A stretch of 64,000 bases of DNA from Armillaria gallica (lineage: Eukaryota; Basidiomycota; Agaricomycetes; Agaricales; Physalacriaceae), in contig JBANDB010000013.1 of assembly GCA_037576215.1 (NCBI GenBank), forward strand, positions 682,001-746,000, read 5' to 3'. How positions within the stretch are numbered: the stretch's first letter is position 1; each line of letters starts with the position of its first letter. The position numbers and the translations under genes are program-made. Under the pieces are notes generated by a model. That model had not been told where the DNA came from. It did no database searches and saw only the letters and a list, made by a program, of their open reading frames with translations. Below, piece by piece: positions 1 to 12,190 of the stretch.

Positions 1-2166
1 CTAATTTAGCCTCTTGTGTATCCAAGATCTCCGGCGCGTTGCAGTATGATCTCATACAGAAACTCATAATACGAAGATGTTGCATGCCTTGTGACGTCTG
101 ATGCAGGTATCTTTCCGTTGACACACAGGGATTGTATGGAATCGATACAATCATCCCGGATTCTCAGACCCGCGGCTGCAATGGGGAACAGGGTTAATTC
201 AAAGGCGATGAGAGTCTGGAAATCCCCGTACAACATCTCCGGCGGTAAGAGCTTCTTCCTGGATGCTTATTTCCGGCTGTCTCGCGATAGGAACTCTAGT
301 GTGACGCTTTTCGACACAACTGGGCTAGTCTGCAGGTAGCAAGGCGCCAGCGACCAAGTATTCCGATCTACGTGGAGGATGCAGCCTGATGCAGCGTGCA
401 ACAGACAGTCCAGCCAGGTCGGTGGTCGATCAAAGATTTGCATTTCTGTCGGCCGACGAAACCGCTACATACTCTCCGCTCACTCTGGGTCCATTTACAG
501 TCTATTGACATTCGTTGTAACCGCTTCTGAACGAAATGTCATGCACTGGCCAACAACGGATGGTGCTAGAGTAGTCCCCTGTTCTAACTTTACCGTATGT
601 TAGACCCGAGATGAGCGGCACCCCGATGGAGGTGCTGTTCTAGCACCAGGAGGCGGAGAGGAGCGACTTTTCTTACAGATCCGCTCCCCCGATGTATTCA
701 CGCTCAATGCGCCGCCGACGGTTACTCTTTGTTGCTTTAACGATATTATATGCGATAACACGGTGCGGCGCAGGCCGAGACTGGTTTCGTCGTCTTAACA
801 GCCACTGCGGCTTCCGACCTCTAGCGCCTCATGCTCAAGTACATCGGGAATTCTTTGGCACATTGGAATCGTCTTGGAGGATCTTCTGAAGGACTCATAC
901 GTGAGATGTTGTATATACTCCTAAATTTAACGTCTAGGACAGTAATATGGCAAATATGGCAAGCACATCGATGCATCACGGCGGGTAACTTTACATTCAC
1001 ATGTAGCTTTGCAGGGCCATATGTCGAGATCCACATGACCGTCCCCCGGAGCCGCATCGCGATTCTGTTTGAAGAACGCGCGGCTTTTGGCGAGGTTGGT
1101 GGAGCTCCTTCTGGTATCACTGCGGTAGCTGAAATGCTCTCGCACTTTTTGGTGAAACATCCGTGTCCCTGACTAGCTAGCGTCCTGTCTGCTTCGATGG
1201 TCGGATATCGATTTTCTTGAATACAATACCATGGATGTGGAGCATTGCCCGCAGAGCACCTGTCCAGTAGGTCTGACGAGGAAGGGGTGCTGCATGGCGT
1301 CTTTCTTTGTCGAAGTCAAAGTTAGTGAACTCAGCTTTCCTGAAGTATTCCTATGCGGGCAACTGCCCCTCAATTAAACAACATGCTAGCACCACTTCTT
1401 GGACTGCATGGATTGTCACATCACGGCCTACCACCAATAGTATCAGAACGCTTGATTTCATTGTTGGGCCTCCTATGTTAAATTATGAATACCGGCGGGG
1501 CTTGCCTCTGTCAAAGCTGATCGGTGGTTGATCGAAGAACTTAAGTTCTTCGTGAAAATATCCCCTCGTTGTAGGTAAGCTTGGTATATATTCCGCTGGC
1601 ACGACCATTATTATTTCTTTGTGGGGCGGTGGTGTGTAAACCTAATGAGAAGCTGACGTGTCACGCGTGTGCTTCGAAAGCGACGGATATTACCTTACTT
1701 AGAAACATTTTTCTCAATCAAGGGCCAGGGTCCTTTGTCGTTGAACGTCGATCCCAGCCGATTTCCTAGCCTTCCCTGGCCCGCCAGCGACACAGCGACA
1801 TACCAGGGCCCAATCGCGTCGACATTCGCCAATGGTAGCAATTGAATTTTCCAATTCCCGCGTGGTGTCATTCAGACTCCGCATTGCGCAATCCTTGGGC
1901 GGAGTGATCACCTAATGTCGCGATTTCTTAGCTTCAAAATACTCTTGAAAATGGCTTGCCCATTCACTTGTCGCTTCCGACTTCCCTTTTCTGACACATC
2001 TGTGTAGCTGACGCTTCTCTCGGTTTGATTTACGTGAGAAACCTGTACGTCACGTTTTATTCATTCAGACGATTGTCCCTGAGCTAATTGTAACGCTGTT
2101 GCTTTTAGCGCCTGTTCAGAGATACAGCAGCGTTAGGAACGTCTTCCCCAAGGTCCAGTCTACGCC
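1..2166. other. No gene confidently assigned
   Basis: Both strands hold only short open frames (the longest is about 113 codons at 831-1172, +). None shows a family motif or joins to a neighbour by good splice sites. A 76-codon minus frame at 6-236 is hydrophobic at its start and could be the end of a decayed gene. The last few hundred bases before 2167 should contain the promoter of the sulfate permease gene, but I see no clear TATA box. The stretch may be intergenic DNA plus relics. Confidence 0.5.
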
Positions 2167-4823
2167 ATGACTAGCACCGCCAAGCGCCTCGGTAAACGTA
2201 TCATCGGATATCCAGAAGAGATTGTCCCAGTTGTCTCTTCGAAGGATTATGTACTTCAGTACACCAAGAACCCCGGTAAACGTGTACGTATGCACTTCTC
2301 TAATGTTGAATCGTATTCATGTATTTGTGTACAGGTGGTAAATTATTTTGTCAGCTTGTTTCCTATACTTGGATGGATCACTAGATACAGTGAGTTTCAC
2401 TACCCTCCCTTCCCCCTCCGAGAATTGGTGATTGAACGGGTGCTAGATTTGGGATGGCTTACTGGCGATGTTATCGCCGGTCTTACTGTTGGAATGGTTA
2501 TTGTTCCGCAAAGCATGTCCTACGCTCAGGTGAGTTGCCCTTTCATCCTCCAGAAAACGAGCCTGACGGACCGTAGATTGCGACCCTCGATCCCGAATAT
2601 GGGCTCTATTCTTCTTTCGTCGGTGTATTAATATACTGCGTATGTCCTCTTTTTTCCTACCTTAACTTGCTAAACTGCTATCTAGTTCTTCGCAACTTCA
2701 AAAGATGTGTCCATTGGCCCAGTCGCTGTCATGTCGTTGACGGTATCCCAGATCATCAAATATATTGATGAAAAACATCCCGATCAATGGGGAGGTCCTC
2801 AAATAGCCACCACTGTCGCGTTTATTGCCGGTTTCATCGTCTTAGGCATTGGACTCCTTCGGCTTGGATGGATAGTCGACTTCATTCCTGCACCGGCGGT
2901 CAGCGGTTTTATGACCGGTTCTGCCATTAATATTATTGCCGGTCAAGTTCCTGGCTTAATGGGTATCACCGGTTTCGAGTACGCATTCTGATTTCTGATT
3001 TATATCAAAGCTAACCTTCAAATTCTAGTACTCGCGCTGCCACTTACAAAGTTATTATAAACACCTTAAAGGGACTGCCGAATACCAAGCTCGATGCCGC
3101 CTGGGGACTGACCGGATTGGTCGCATTATACGCCATCCGCATCATATGCGATCAGCTTGCAAAGCGTTTCCCTCGCAGGAGCCGAGTCTTCTTTTCATCT
3201 CCGTTTTTAGGAATGCCTTCGTTATCGTTATTCTGACAATCGCTGCATGGCTATACACAAGACACCGACGTAATTCGAAGGGAAACTACCCAATCAAAAT
3301 CTTAAAGACGGTCCCTAGTGGTCTTAGACACGTCGGCCAGCCCGACATCGACCCAGATCTTGTTTCTGCTCTGGCTGCCAAGCTTCCTGTCGCAGTTATC
3401 ATTTTATTGCTAGAGCACATCGCCATTGCCAAATGTAAGTCCCACCATACGCAATTCAGGATATGATACTTACGATATTATTGAAGCTTTTGGACGGTTG
3501 AACGGTTATAAAATCAACCCGAACCAAGAACTCATCGCTATAGGAGTCACGAACACCGTGGGCTCGTGCTTCGGCGCATATCCCGCTACAGGATCGTTTT
3601 CTCGCTCTGCCTTGAAATCAAAGTCAGGCGTGAGAACGCCTGCCGCTGGCATCATCACTGCAATTGTCGTTATTGTGGCATTGTATGGCCTGACGTCTGC
3701 GTTCTACTGGATTCCCACCGCGGGTCTTTCTGCCGTGATTATCCATGCAGTGGCAGATCTGGTGGCATCTCCTCAGCAGGTATGTTCGATGCATCGTACC
3801 GCGGCGCTGTACTGAACTTATCACTAGGTCTATTCCTACTGGCGAGTGTCTCCCTTGGAATTCGTGATATGGGCCGCGGCTGTTCTCGTTACCATCTTTT
3901 CATCCATCGAAAATGGCATATATGTGTCCATCTGTGCTTCTCTTGCCCTCCTCCTCATACGCCTCGCTCATCCTCGTGGATACTTCCTCGGCAAGGTTAC
4001 CCTAGACGATGACAGCTCAGAGCACAAGCGCCACCACGAGGTGTTCGTTCCCCTCACGAAGGATGGCGTCACCAGTGCGGACGTCCAAGTCACCCCGCCT
4101 TCTCCTGGTGTCGTTGTGTATCGGTTTGAAGAAAGCTTCCTCTACCCCAACAGTTCACACTTGAACTCGACCCTCGTGGACTATGTGAAGCAGAACACGA
4201 GAAGGGGCAAAGACATGAGCGTAGTGAAGTTGAGCGACCGAGCATGGAACGATCCTGGACCTAAACGAGGCGATCACGGTGCTGCAGTCGAAGCCAACGC
4301 GAACCTTCCAATTCTGCGAGCCGTCGTTCTCGATTTCTCTGTGATGTACGTCTTGATCGTTCAGTCATCATGATTTGTATTGACCCCTCTATCACAGCTC
4401 GCAAATTGATACCACTGCTGTTCAAGCACTAATCGATACTCGGAATGAAATAGAACGATGGACCGACCACCCTGTAGAGGTACGTCTTTTCTCATGTTTC
4501 TTGGTGAAGCATCGAACTTACAGACCATCTAGTTCCACTTTGCCACCATCCTTTCTCCGTGGATTCGTCGGGCGCTAGTCGCTGGTGGCTTCGGTGTAGG
4601 CCAGCGAGTACCCCAGGAAATCGCGGCTGTCGTCCCCTATCGAGACCGAACATCTGCACCATCAGAACCGCGCGGAGGAGACGTCGAGACATCAGACTGG
4701 AAGCAGGATAGGAACTCGAGTGCTTCGGTCAGCCAGGATGATTCTGCTCTGCAAACTCCCTTTTTCCACTTTGATCTTGCATCTGCGGTTTACGCAGCAG
4801 AGAACGGGCTCGTAAAATCATGA
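2167..4823 (+). CDS. SulP-family sulfate permease (SLC26-like), with one apparent frame break
   Basis: This encodes a plasma-membrane sulfate/anion transporter of the SulP family with a C-terminal STAS region. Exons join at short GT-AG introns (for example 2284-2334 and 2390-2446). The N-terminus is followed by the SulP signature DPEYGLYSSFVGV near 2583-2625 and IGPVAVMSLTVSQII. Further membrane segments include GLTSAFYWIPTAGLSAVI. After the permease domain come IFSSIENGIYVSICAS and a STAS-type segment ending AVVLDFSVISQIDTTAVQAL. The last exon ends at TGA 4821-4823. The protein would be about 720 residues, normal for fungal SulP. One anomaly: near 3189-3198 the frame of the exon encoding FPRRSRVFF and the frame encoding ISVFRNAFVIVILTIAAW differ by one base in a T run, and no intron explains it. 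This is either a sequencing error or a disabling deletion. The family call is firm; functionality is uncertain. Confidence 0.9.
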
Positions 4824-5423
4824 TATCCTTTATGATATTAGTATTATTGTAACACTAATACACGCATGTTTGCTCACGGTTTAGTTCCACTTGTTGAATC
4901 CCTATGCCGTAACGTCTGTCGTCATCCGCTTCATCCAGCTCCCACAATGCTGAATTATTTCTGGAACAATCACGAAAATTTTTGTGGCAAAAAAGATTTC
5001 GCATTTCAAAAACTCTCGGTCGAGGAGCAAATGAAGTTCTAGGAATCATGTCAGACCAGTCCTTCCCTACGCTTACAGTCAAGCTGAGGCGCACATTCAC
5101 TCGGAATGAGATCTCTTCATAGGTGCTTGAAATAGAGTTCGTCCGGTATGCATATGCTATGTGAACTATGGTATTCGGACAGTGAAGGACGCCATGTTGC
5201 TCTGAAGTACGTTTGCGGAAATTGTCAAGAATATCGAACCCTGCGATTTCCTGCAATCGCAAGGTATCCAAGCTATGGAAGAAAATTTTATCACGCCAAT
5301 CCTAGAGCTCATTGAACACAAGGAAATTGGCTCGTTGAGTCATTGTCATGTCTCGAAACGTCGTTTCTTTCCTTGTCTCTGGTAGTAGCTCTTATCCTAT
5401 TCACATCCGAAGCCCGGACAACC
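4824..5423. other. Convergent intergenic stretch
   Basis: This lies between the 3' ends of the sulfate permease gene (+) and the GH79 gene (-). A minus-strand frame of 138 codons (4855-5271) has no recognisable domain and no plausible splice partners, and I do not call it. The region probably holds both polyadenylation regions. Confidence 0.5.
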
Positions 5424-7454
5424 TTAAAATTCGAAGGACATGAGGACGGCTTCCGTTTCAGCAATATCCAATCCGGATGTGACCTGAATGATTTCAATTT
5501 CCAGCTCTCCGTGTGCTCGCGCATCGTCCGTCTCATACGTTTGACCTCCCCAGGTTAGCCCTGAATCATCGTCGGCATGACTGGAACCGATAATCAGAAA
5601 ACGATGAATCAGCTCCTAAGTCCTAAAAACACACCCAACAGCCAGTCTTTTGACCCGCATAGTTGCCGGGAGTTGTCCTTTCCCTGAAAAACCAAGGTTG
5701 AGATGAATACTGGATCGGGGGGCGGTTTGCCCTTTCATATACGCTTGAGAATTAATGAGGACGGCACGGACAAGAACACCATGTTCATAAAAAGCGTAAC
5801 CGGAGATACGGGGATTGTCGATTGACAACTCCACTGCCTGAGTCTGGCCACGATTACCTGTGGCCTCTCCGATTATGATGGCGGCGTAGTATTGAGGCTG
5901 AACATGAGGTGCTATAGGTTCTGGGAGCTCAGATCCATCAAGGATGGATCTGGTCAATTCGACAGGTTGGATCTGATGGGAGATGTAAGTCACTATGCCA
6001 ATGGGACAAGAAGATCATTCGTACAAAGTTGTATTTGTATCCTATTCCTTCGTGAAAATAGACATGCGATATTCCCAGCTGTTGCCTACGGACGGATTGG
6101 TTAATCACCTAAGTAAATCAAGACGGCACTTACGCGAACAAGGTATAATCCAACGTCCATAGTGCAGCCCCAGCTGTGTTGCTAACGTTTATTGCACCCT
6201 TCGATGTCACGTAGCATCAATATGTAGGCTAGACCGGGAAGAAAGAAGAGGCCTAAACATACATGATTGGCATAGCTATTGGCTTCTCCAAGGACATAAT
6301 CCAGGCCTCGGTTGTGCGTTTCCTCGATATCAGGGGTGAAAACCGAGAGATTGCCACGGATATTTGCCTTCGTCATCAGATCCTGTAGGAGACCAACCAT
6401 ACCTTCGCGGAAGGCACCTGCATATCCATGCTGTGAAAACTTGATATCGTGTGAAGTGTGCGCCCTTGTATCAACGGAATAAACCCCTACCTCGCGATGG
6501 AGGCGCCCGGTTCGGAATCAAGTATCCCATCGGCGTAAATGGCCTGTGGCGAAAAGCCGGTTGTTGAGTGGGTCGAAGTCACAAAACTGCCAACGAAGAA
6601 TTTTGTACGTGACGTCGATGAAATTCCGACAGTCTTGGAGATGTTATTGGCGAACTCGGTCCACCTATAGTACGCAATGGTTGGTATGTAAATAATCAAA
6701 GGAACCATGGTAGATACTTACTCCTCGCGTATAATCGACGGAAGTCCAGTTAGACGGACGTGCGCCGTTGTTGATATACCAATCGGCTTCATTACCAATC
6801 TCCACAAAGTCAAGAGTTACTCCGGCATCTTTCATAGCAGGAGAAGAAAACGCGCTCGCAATCGAACGCGCCTCGAGAAATGCCGCGGTAAGATTCTTCT
6901 GTCCAAAATTGATGCCCCAGGTTACATGAGTTCCTACAGAATGCATGATCAACCATATCTAGCAAACCAACAAGACTGAAGTCGTACCAGATGGAAGAAA
7001 GCGGGCCGTTCGATAGTAGCCATCACCAACAGTAAGATTTGTAGCTTCGGGATAAGGAACAACCGTAGAAACATCAGGAAATATCGCTTCTGAAAACTGA
7101 GAGGTTTAAGATGTGAGTATAGATGGACAAATTGTCTACCAACACTTTCACCTCGACGTTGGGATTGAAATTAGTATGATCCTCGCTGTTAGCTCCAATT
7201 CTGATACTAGGTGGTGTACCAGTCAGACTTTTCAGGTTATCCAAGGCGTTGTAAAGAAACTGATTCTTCGACGTTGTGCCAGACCAGTCCGTCCATCGAT
7301 CCCCTTCAATGGAAAATGACAGGAGACTAGCAGAGAGCTCCGGTGCGTTTGGCGGTGCAGAGAGAGGTAAGGAAACTTCCACAGTTGTCGACACTGTGGA
7401 GACTAGTAGATAAGAAAGGGAGAGAAACAAGGATCGGTGAACGAAGGAAGGCAT
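5424..7454 (-). CDS. GH79 glycoside hydrolase (beta-glucuronidase type), secreted
   Basis: This is a glycoside hydrolase of family 79, predicted to be secreted and to remove glucuronic acid from extracellular glycans such as arabinogalactan. The start at 7454 gives a hydrophobic leader (HRSLFLSLSYLLVSTVS). Exon order on the minus strand: WTDWSGTTSKNQFLYNAL and PPSIRIGANSEDHTNF in exon 1; VTWGINFGQKN and FVEIGNEADWY (NE, the likely acid/base); FFVGSFVTSTHS; DYVLGEANSYANH (E, the likely nucleophile); NTAGAALWTLDYTLF; then the C-terminal beta domain. The last exon joins at a 'cag' acceptor near 5576 and reads HADDDSGLTWGGQTYET, ending MSFEF at TAA 5424-5426. The protein is about 530 residues, as expected for the family. 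A TATATATA stretch at about 7484-7493 lies 30-40 bp upstream of the ATG, suggesting a short leader. The exact substrate cannot be read from sequence. Confidence 0.88.
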
Positions 7455-8209
7455 ACTCTGGCGGTCGTATCAGTTTCTCAGGAAGATTATATATATGCAT
7501 AGAATCGGCAGAATTTTCTTTGCCAGCGGAGAAGCATATTCCCAAGTGGAGGGGTTTGAGGTGCACACCGTGGCAAGGAGTCATCAAACAATAACTCGGA
7601 TTCGCATTAATATATGCGAGTCCGAGAAGAACAACGATTCTTGAGCACGCGACAACATCACATTGCCAGCAATAGATGTGCGAAAAGGACTGGCAATGCA
7701 AGCCGAGGTCGTCTTGCCACCGCGGTATAGTCAAAGATGACATGTTTGGTCAAATTTCCGTTCGTCGGCCTGGAAAGAAAACAGTAACCGCTCCTGCTGC
7801 AGGATTGTTCCTGCTCTCTCGGTGTTAGAACTTGATCCCAGGTAAGATTCAACATGCTACGACGCGCTTATATGTACGTTGCACAGCTACCACGTACTTA
7901 TCGTATAAATTCGAATTTCCAGTGGTAAACAACTGGGTCCACTGGTTGACAGGTCTCAGGCTTCAGTTTAGAAGGCTTGGGCTCAGAGGGCTCAAGCTCC
8001 TCATCCAAGCGCCCCTTCAGACCTTCAGGCTCGGACTCGGCTTTTGGACTTGCGCGGAACCGAAATAAACAGGAAAGGGCATGGTAGCCGAGGGTAGAAG
8101 GAAAACAGTGCACTGCCGGACTTCGCCGAATCTTCGGTCCGACCTTCCGTTCGTTGCTTTTTGCAAATTGTCATCCTCTTGGACCTCTATTGGGTGCCAA
8201 CGCTGTGCC
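7455..8209. other. Upstream region of the GH79 gene; no other gene seen
   Basis: This holds the GH79 promoter with its TATA-like run near 7484-7493. Around 7950-8060 there is a stretch of repeated GGCTC/AGGCTT-like words whose minus strand reads as an acidic Glu/Pro-rich peptide. Nothing else resembles a gene. Confidence 0.4.
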
Positions 8210-8347
8210 ATCTACGCGTCCAACACTTCCTACTATCCGCCAAAGCTACTTTAAGCAAGCTTTTCATTCAAAATTCGATCTGTTAACAACAAGCCAAATG
8301 TGCGTGGTTGGGTTCATCACTCATCTTCGGTGGGTAGGACACGCATG
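8210..8347 (-). repeat. Dispersed repeat, copy A
   Basis: Read on the minus strand from 8347, this segment (GCATGCGTGTCC, CCGAAGATGAGTGATGAA, CACATTTGGCTT, ACAGATCGAATTTT, AAAGCTTGCTTAA, GTAGCTTTGGCGGATAGTAGGA, GGACGCGTAGAT) matches 23,782-23,908 (+) in order with small gaps. It has no coding capacity of its own. The nature of the element (MITE, LTR fragment or other) is not apparent; no clear terminal inverted repeats are seen. Confidence 0.7.
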
Positions 8348-8424
8348 CCGCCGTTAGCAATGTTCCATGAAGAGGCAGACCTGGATGGCGAGGTCTCGAC
8401 CTCTATTTTCGGTGTTTTTGAGCG

Positions 8425-9465
8425 CTTCTTCGACGAGCGTCTTTGGCGTACATGATCTTGTCGCCGGAGCCGCGCTCAAGCTCAAATTCATCGACCGCTG
8501 CCAAACTGTGAGCGGCATATAGACAAAGAGAGAGAACAGGTACGAGTTCTGGGAGTATCTATAAAGCGGCTTGCCAGGCTAGAGAGAGAACATTTACAAG
8601 CACTGCAATCGTTGTCTAGCATTTCAAAAAGGCCTACTCTAGTGAGCAATGCCAGGTCGCAGCGGGTGTATTTTGCGATGCAATAAATGAAATCAGTAAA
8701 AAGACCGCGGAGGGTTGATGTCTTGATGGGACTTTTGCCGTCGCATCCTCAGAGATCGCATGCCTATACCTTGTCAGAAGGCGATATGATGAGAATTCAA
8801 ATGCACGTACCAGAACATGCAGCAGACGCCGAGCGTGATCCTACACAACCTTTACATTCCATACATCCTCGCCCTTGACCTGACCATCGGTGACGTTGTC
8901 GATAATAATGACCCAGAGTGTCAGCATGCGACGGCGGTGGAGAACGGTTTTGTACGAAACATTGGATTCGGCGTTTGAGAGCGCCTCTGTAAATGCGTTT
9001 TCAAGGCGGAAGCCAGGACTGGACCGGCTCTTGAGGCGTTGATAGCAGTTCGGACATGTTGGTTCTTGTTTTCGTTGCGTAGGTCTTCGGCGACTTCCTT
9101 TGTGAGAGGCGGGGCCTTGGAAGTGATGATGTTGGCGACGATGGGAGCCGGGTATCGCTGGCCTGAGTAATAAGAGGTCACAGGTGACATACCAATTGTG
9201 GGCAACCAAGGGTCCTGTTGAGATCAGCGTGTAATGTGGGGGCAAGGATTATATAAGCATGAATAGAGCGATGAGCGTAATGGCATACCGTTGGTAGCCG
9301 GCGGGCATCCAAGGAAGAGAAAGCAGAGATGGTGGGGGAGGGAAGAAAGAAGGGTTGGCGGTGGTGTCGTGAATGTGCGCGCCTTCTATACCCTGGGAGG
9401 GCGGGGAGGGGTGGTGGTCCCGGTGGTCTGTGCGCTGCTGCATTCTGCGCGTATGATGACGCGAT
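8425..9465 (-). pseudogene. Unidentified, probably frameshifted gene
   Basis: Two minus-strand frames look coding and complementary. One (9173-8990) reads QRYPAPIVANIITSKAPP, then a charged stretch, then RAGPVLASALKT. The adjacent frame continues FTEALSNAESNVSYKTVL and MLTLWVIIIDNVTDGQV (about 9000-8845). The switch occurs inside one exon around 8997-9003, where no intron fits, so a one-base indel is likely. Upstream, frames rich in Pro/His (9465-9300) and short intron-like gaps may be 5' exons. A possible 3' exon around 8500-8430 reads FELERGSGDKIMYAKDA. I do not recognise the family. Boundaries are approximate. Confidence 0.35.
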
Positions 9466-10035
9466 GACGCGGTAGCGAGGGCGACAAGGTGACACGCGTT
9501 GACGGAGGACAACGATGGTATTGCCAAATAAGGAACGACGCGTGCCGGGTGGGTACGCGTTTTACGCTGCTTGCACCAAGCCATGACTCGAACACGATGC
9601 ACACCTGGGGCAACTCAGGGTACCTCTATCAGACTCTATCAGCTCAAAAAACTAAAAAATGGGCTGACACTCACTATCTTAACTCCTTTTTTTCGCGACA
9701 TCTCTGCGCTGTGAGTGATAACCACGAAGGCACCTCCCAAAATGAATGTTTATATAATGAGTTGGACGGATTTGAAGCAAAAAAAACTCGATAAAATAGA
9801 ATTAGTGGTAGTAAAGAGTTGCACTCAACGTTATTTCTAGGTTCTTACACGCTCTGATATGAGTCTGAAGAGGGTCGACGCTGTGCGCTGCGCGAAACTT
9901 CGATCATAACCTTTTTGGAGCGAGAACTGATTCAAACTCAGAAAGCCAGGCCGGCTTGCCACATACTTACTGTCACAGGACTAGAAGAGCCACCCGGACC
10001 AGGCTACTTGGTGTTTCTTCCGGTATCTAAGCGCC
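9466..10035. other. Intergenic, no gene seen
   Basis: This lies between the head of the degenerate minus-strand gene and the carboxypeptidase start. Only a 101-codon unremarkable plus frame is present. The right part should contain the carboxypeptidase promoter. Confidence 0.4.
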
Positions 10036-12026
10036 ATGGTTTTCTTCGTCAATGTCGCTGCACTGGGTCTGTCCTTGCTATCGCTTGTATCGGCCTTTTC
10101 GCCGTCCTTCTCTGTACAGAATGACGCGTACGACGCTGGACTCTTCACCCCAATGGAGGATTTGAACCTGCTCTCTTATTCAGAGTTCACCGCCTTGAGT
10201 CACCCGGCTTTTCCAAATTACAGCGTCAGAATTAAGAAAACGGACTTTTGCGACGGTGCTGTTGCGTGGGTCTTAATAGTTCTCCATCTCGTCGCGTAGC
10301 CTGAAGGAGCTGTAGGGCGCATACGGGATATATCGACATTGAAGCAAGACACCTCTTCTTCTACTTCTTTGAAAGTAGGAATGACCCGGATACCGACGAC
10401 GTGATTTTCTGGACCAATGGAGGTACGCACTCTTCACTTTGTTTGACTTGTGGACACCATGACACAAATTTCTCCCAGGACCTGGTGCCTCCTCAATGCT
10501 AGGGTTGTTTATGGAACTTGGCCCCTGCCGGATTACCGATGACAGTGGACCTGTGCTCCACAAGGAGTCCTGGAATTCCAATGCCAACGTCTTTTTCATC
10601 GACCAGCCTATTGGTGTAGGCTTCTCTTACGCTGACTATGGGGAAGCCGTCGTGAGAAAACTTGAGATCTAATACAAAATCACCACTCACCTTTTCAAGG
10701 GTACAACTGAAGAAGCAGCCAAGGATATTGCCTCCTTCGTAGCCATCTTCTTTGAGCACTTTACCAAATTCAAAGGTCGCGGCTTCCACATGTCTGGGGA
10801 ATCATATGGCGTAGGCAAAATTATCCTAGTTCCTCCTCGAAGTATCTGACACTTTCGTAGGGACGTTACTTACCGCTGTTCGCTTCTGCGGTGTATGACC
10901 AAAATGCATATCTCATTGATGCTGGCCTTACACCAGTTAACTTGTCTTCGGTCATGATTGGTGCGTACTTTGAATTTCCGTCATGATCAAAGCCGGTCTG
11001 AACGTGCCATTAGGAAACGGATTGACTGAATTCGCCTCCATGACCTTGTCTTATTACGAAATGGCATGTACTGCTGCTTCTGTTCCCCCCGTTCTGGATA
11101 TATCGTTTGTTCTTTGTATATTTCTTTCGCAACCCCCCTGACTATCGCTAAAGAACGTGTGTTCGCATGAAACAAGTGGTCAGTGGTCTCCACGAATCTT
11201 GTCTTGTTCGCGCCGTTGACACTGGCCCTATTAGCTCCCTCGATGCCAGAAGTGGATGAAAGAGTCTTGCATAGACCAGTTTGACAACATCAACTGTGCC
11301 GCCGCAGTCAACTTCTGCACGAATGAGCTCTCTGACCCATTCAGCTCCACTAGTGCGTTTCCAGTCCCACCAATTCCTTGTGCTCCCGAACCTTATCATG
11401 ATTAGACAAAAACCCATATGATATCAGCGTGGACTGTGATGGACCCATTGAAGAAACCCTTTGCTATCCCGTAACAAAGTACGCTTCCTTACTATTCATT
11501 TGTATGAACCCTTCTCAGCCAACCCAGGAACATATCTGCTTACCTGGACCGGCCCAACGTCCGCACCGAGCTAGGCGTCGACCCGCACTTTGACGGACAA
11601 AATTTTAGCTCCGTCTCTTGGGAGGTAAACAGCGCTTTCGCAGAAAGTATGGACGAGTTCCGCCAGACGCAACTGTATATTGCAGCCCTGCTGGAGCGCA
11701 AGGTTCGGGTCCTCGTGTACGTGGGTAGCTATGATTACATATGCAACTGGGTTGGGAACAATGCGTGGACGTTGGCGCTGGACTGGAGTGGGAAGGAAAC
11801 GTTCGTAAATGAGGAACTAAGGGAATGGTCGGTCGGGGGGAGGAAGGCTGGTTTGACGAGGAGCAGCAAGGGCTTGACGTTTGCTACGATTGAAGGGGCT
11901 GGCCATATGGTGGGTCTCTCGCATTTGGATTCAGTGTGATGTGCTGACATGTATTAGGTACCTTATGACAAACCCCAGGAAGCTCTAGAGCTTGTCAATC
12001 GGTGGCTGAAGGGACAGGCCTTATAG
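10036..12026 (+). CDS. Secreted/vacuolar serine carboxypeptidase (peptidase S10)
   Basis: This is an S10 carboxypeptidase that removes C-terminal residues. The ATG at 10036 starts a signal peptide ([20 protein letters not shown]). About nine introns rebuild a protein of roughly 505 residues: [69 protein letters not shown] (catalytic Ser in GESYG); the conserved [19 protein letters not shown] joined over an intron ending at 11,234; [24 protein letters not shown] (catalytic Asp); and [15 protein letters not shown] (catalytic His). The stop is TAG 12,024-12,026. The oxyanion loop is GPGASS where the usual form is GPGCSS. In the first intron the donor GTGGGT after GCTGTTGC restores the frame. The gene looks intact. 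It is tail-to-tail with TDP1. Confidence 0.92.
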
Positions 12027-12190
12027 GTTGTATTCACTCTTCTTCAAATCGATATCCAATCATGGGTGTGTAACATATTATCTCTATGCGAATGTTGATG
12101 CCTGGATCTATAACGCGGATCGCGATCAACTTGGGGACTTTATGGGACCATGAAGAATGGTCGACCGTAAGAATGCTGGGACCTCATCTA

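Noticed and set aside
831..1172. 113-codon plus frame and its minus-strand counterpart near 1 kb
   Set aside because: No recognisable domain and no splice partners; two overlapping antisense frames of similar length suggest chance.
7940..8070. Acidic Pro/Glu-rich frame opposite GGCTC repeats
   Set aside because: The peptide comes from a short repeated DNA word rather than a gene-like frame; no start or partner exon was found.
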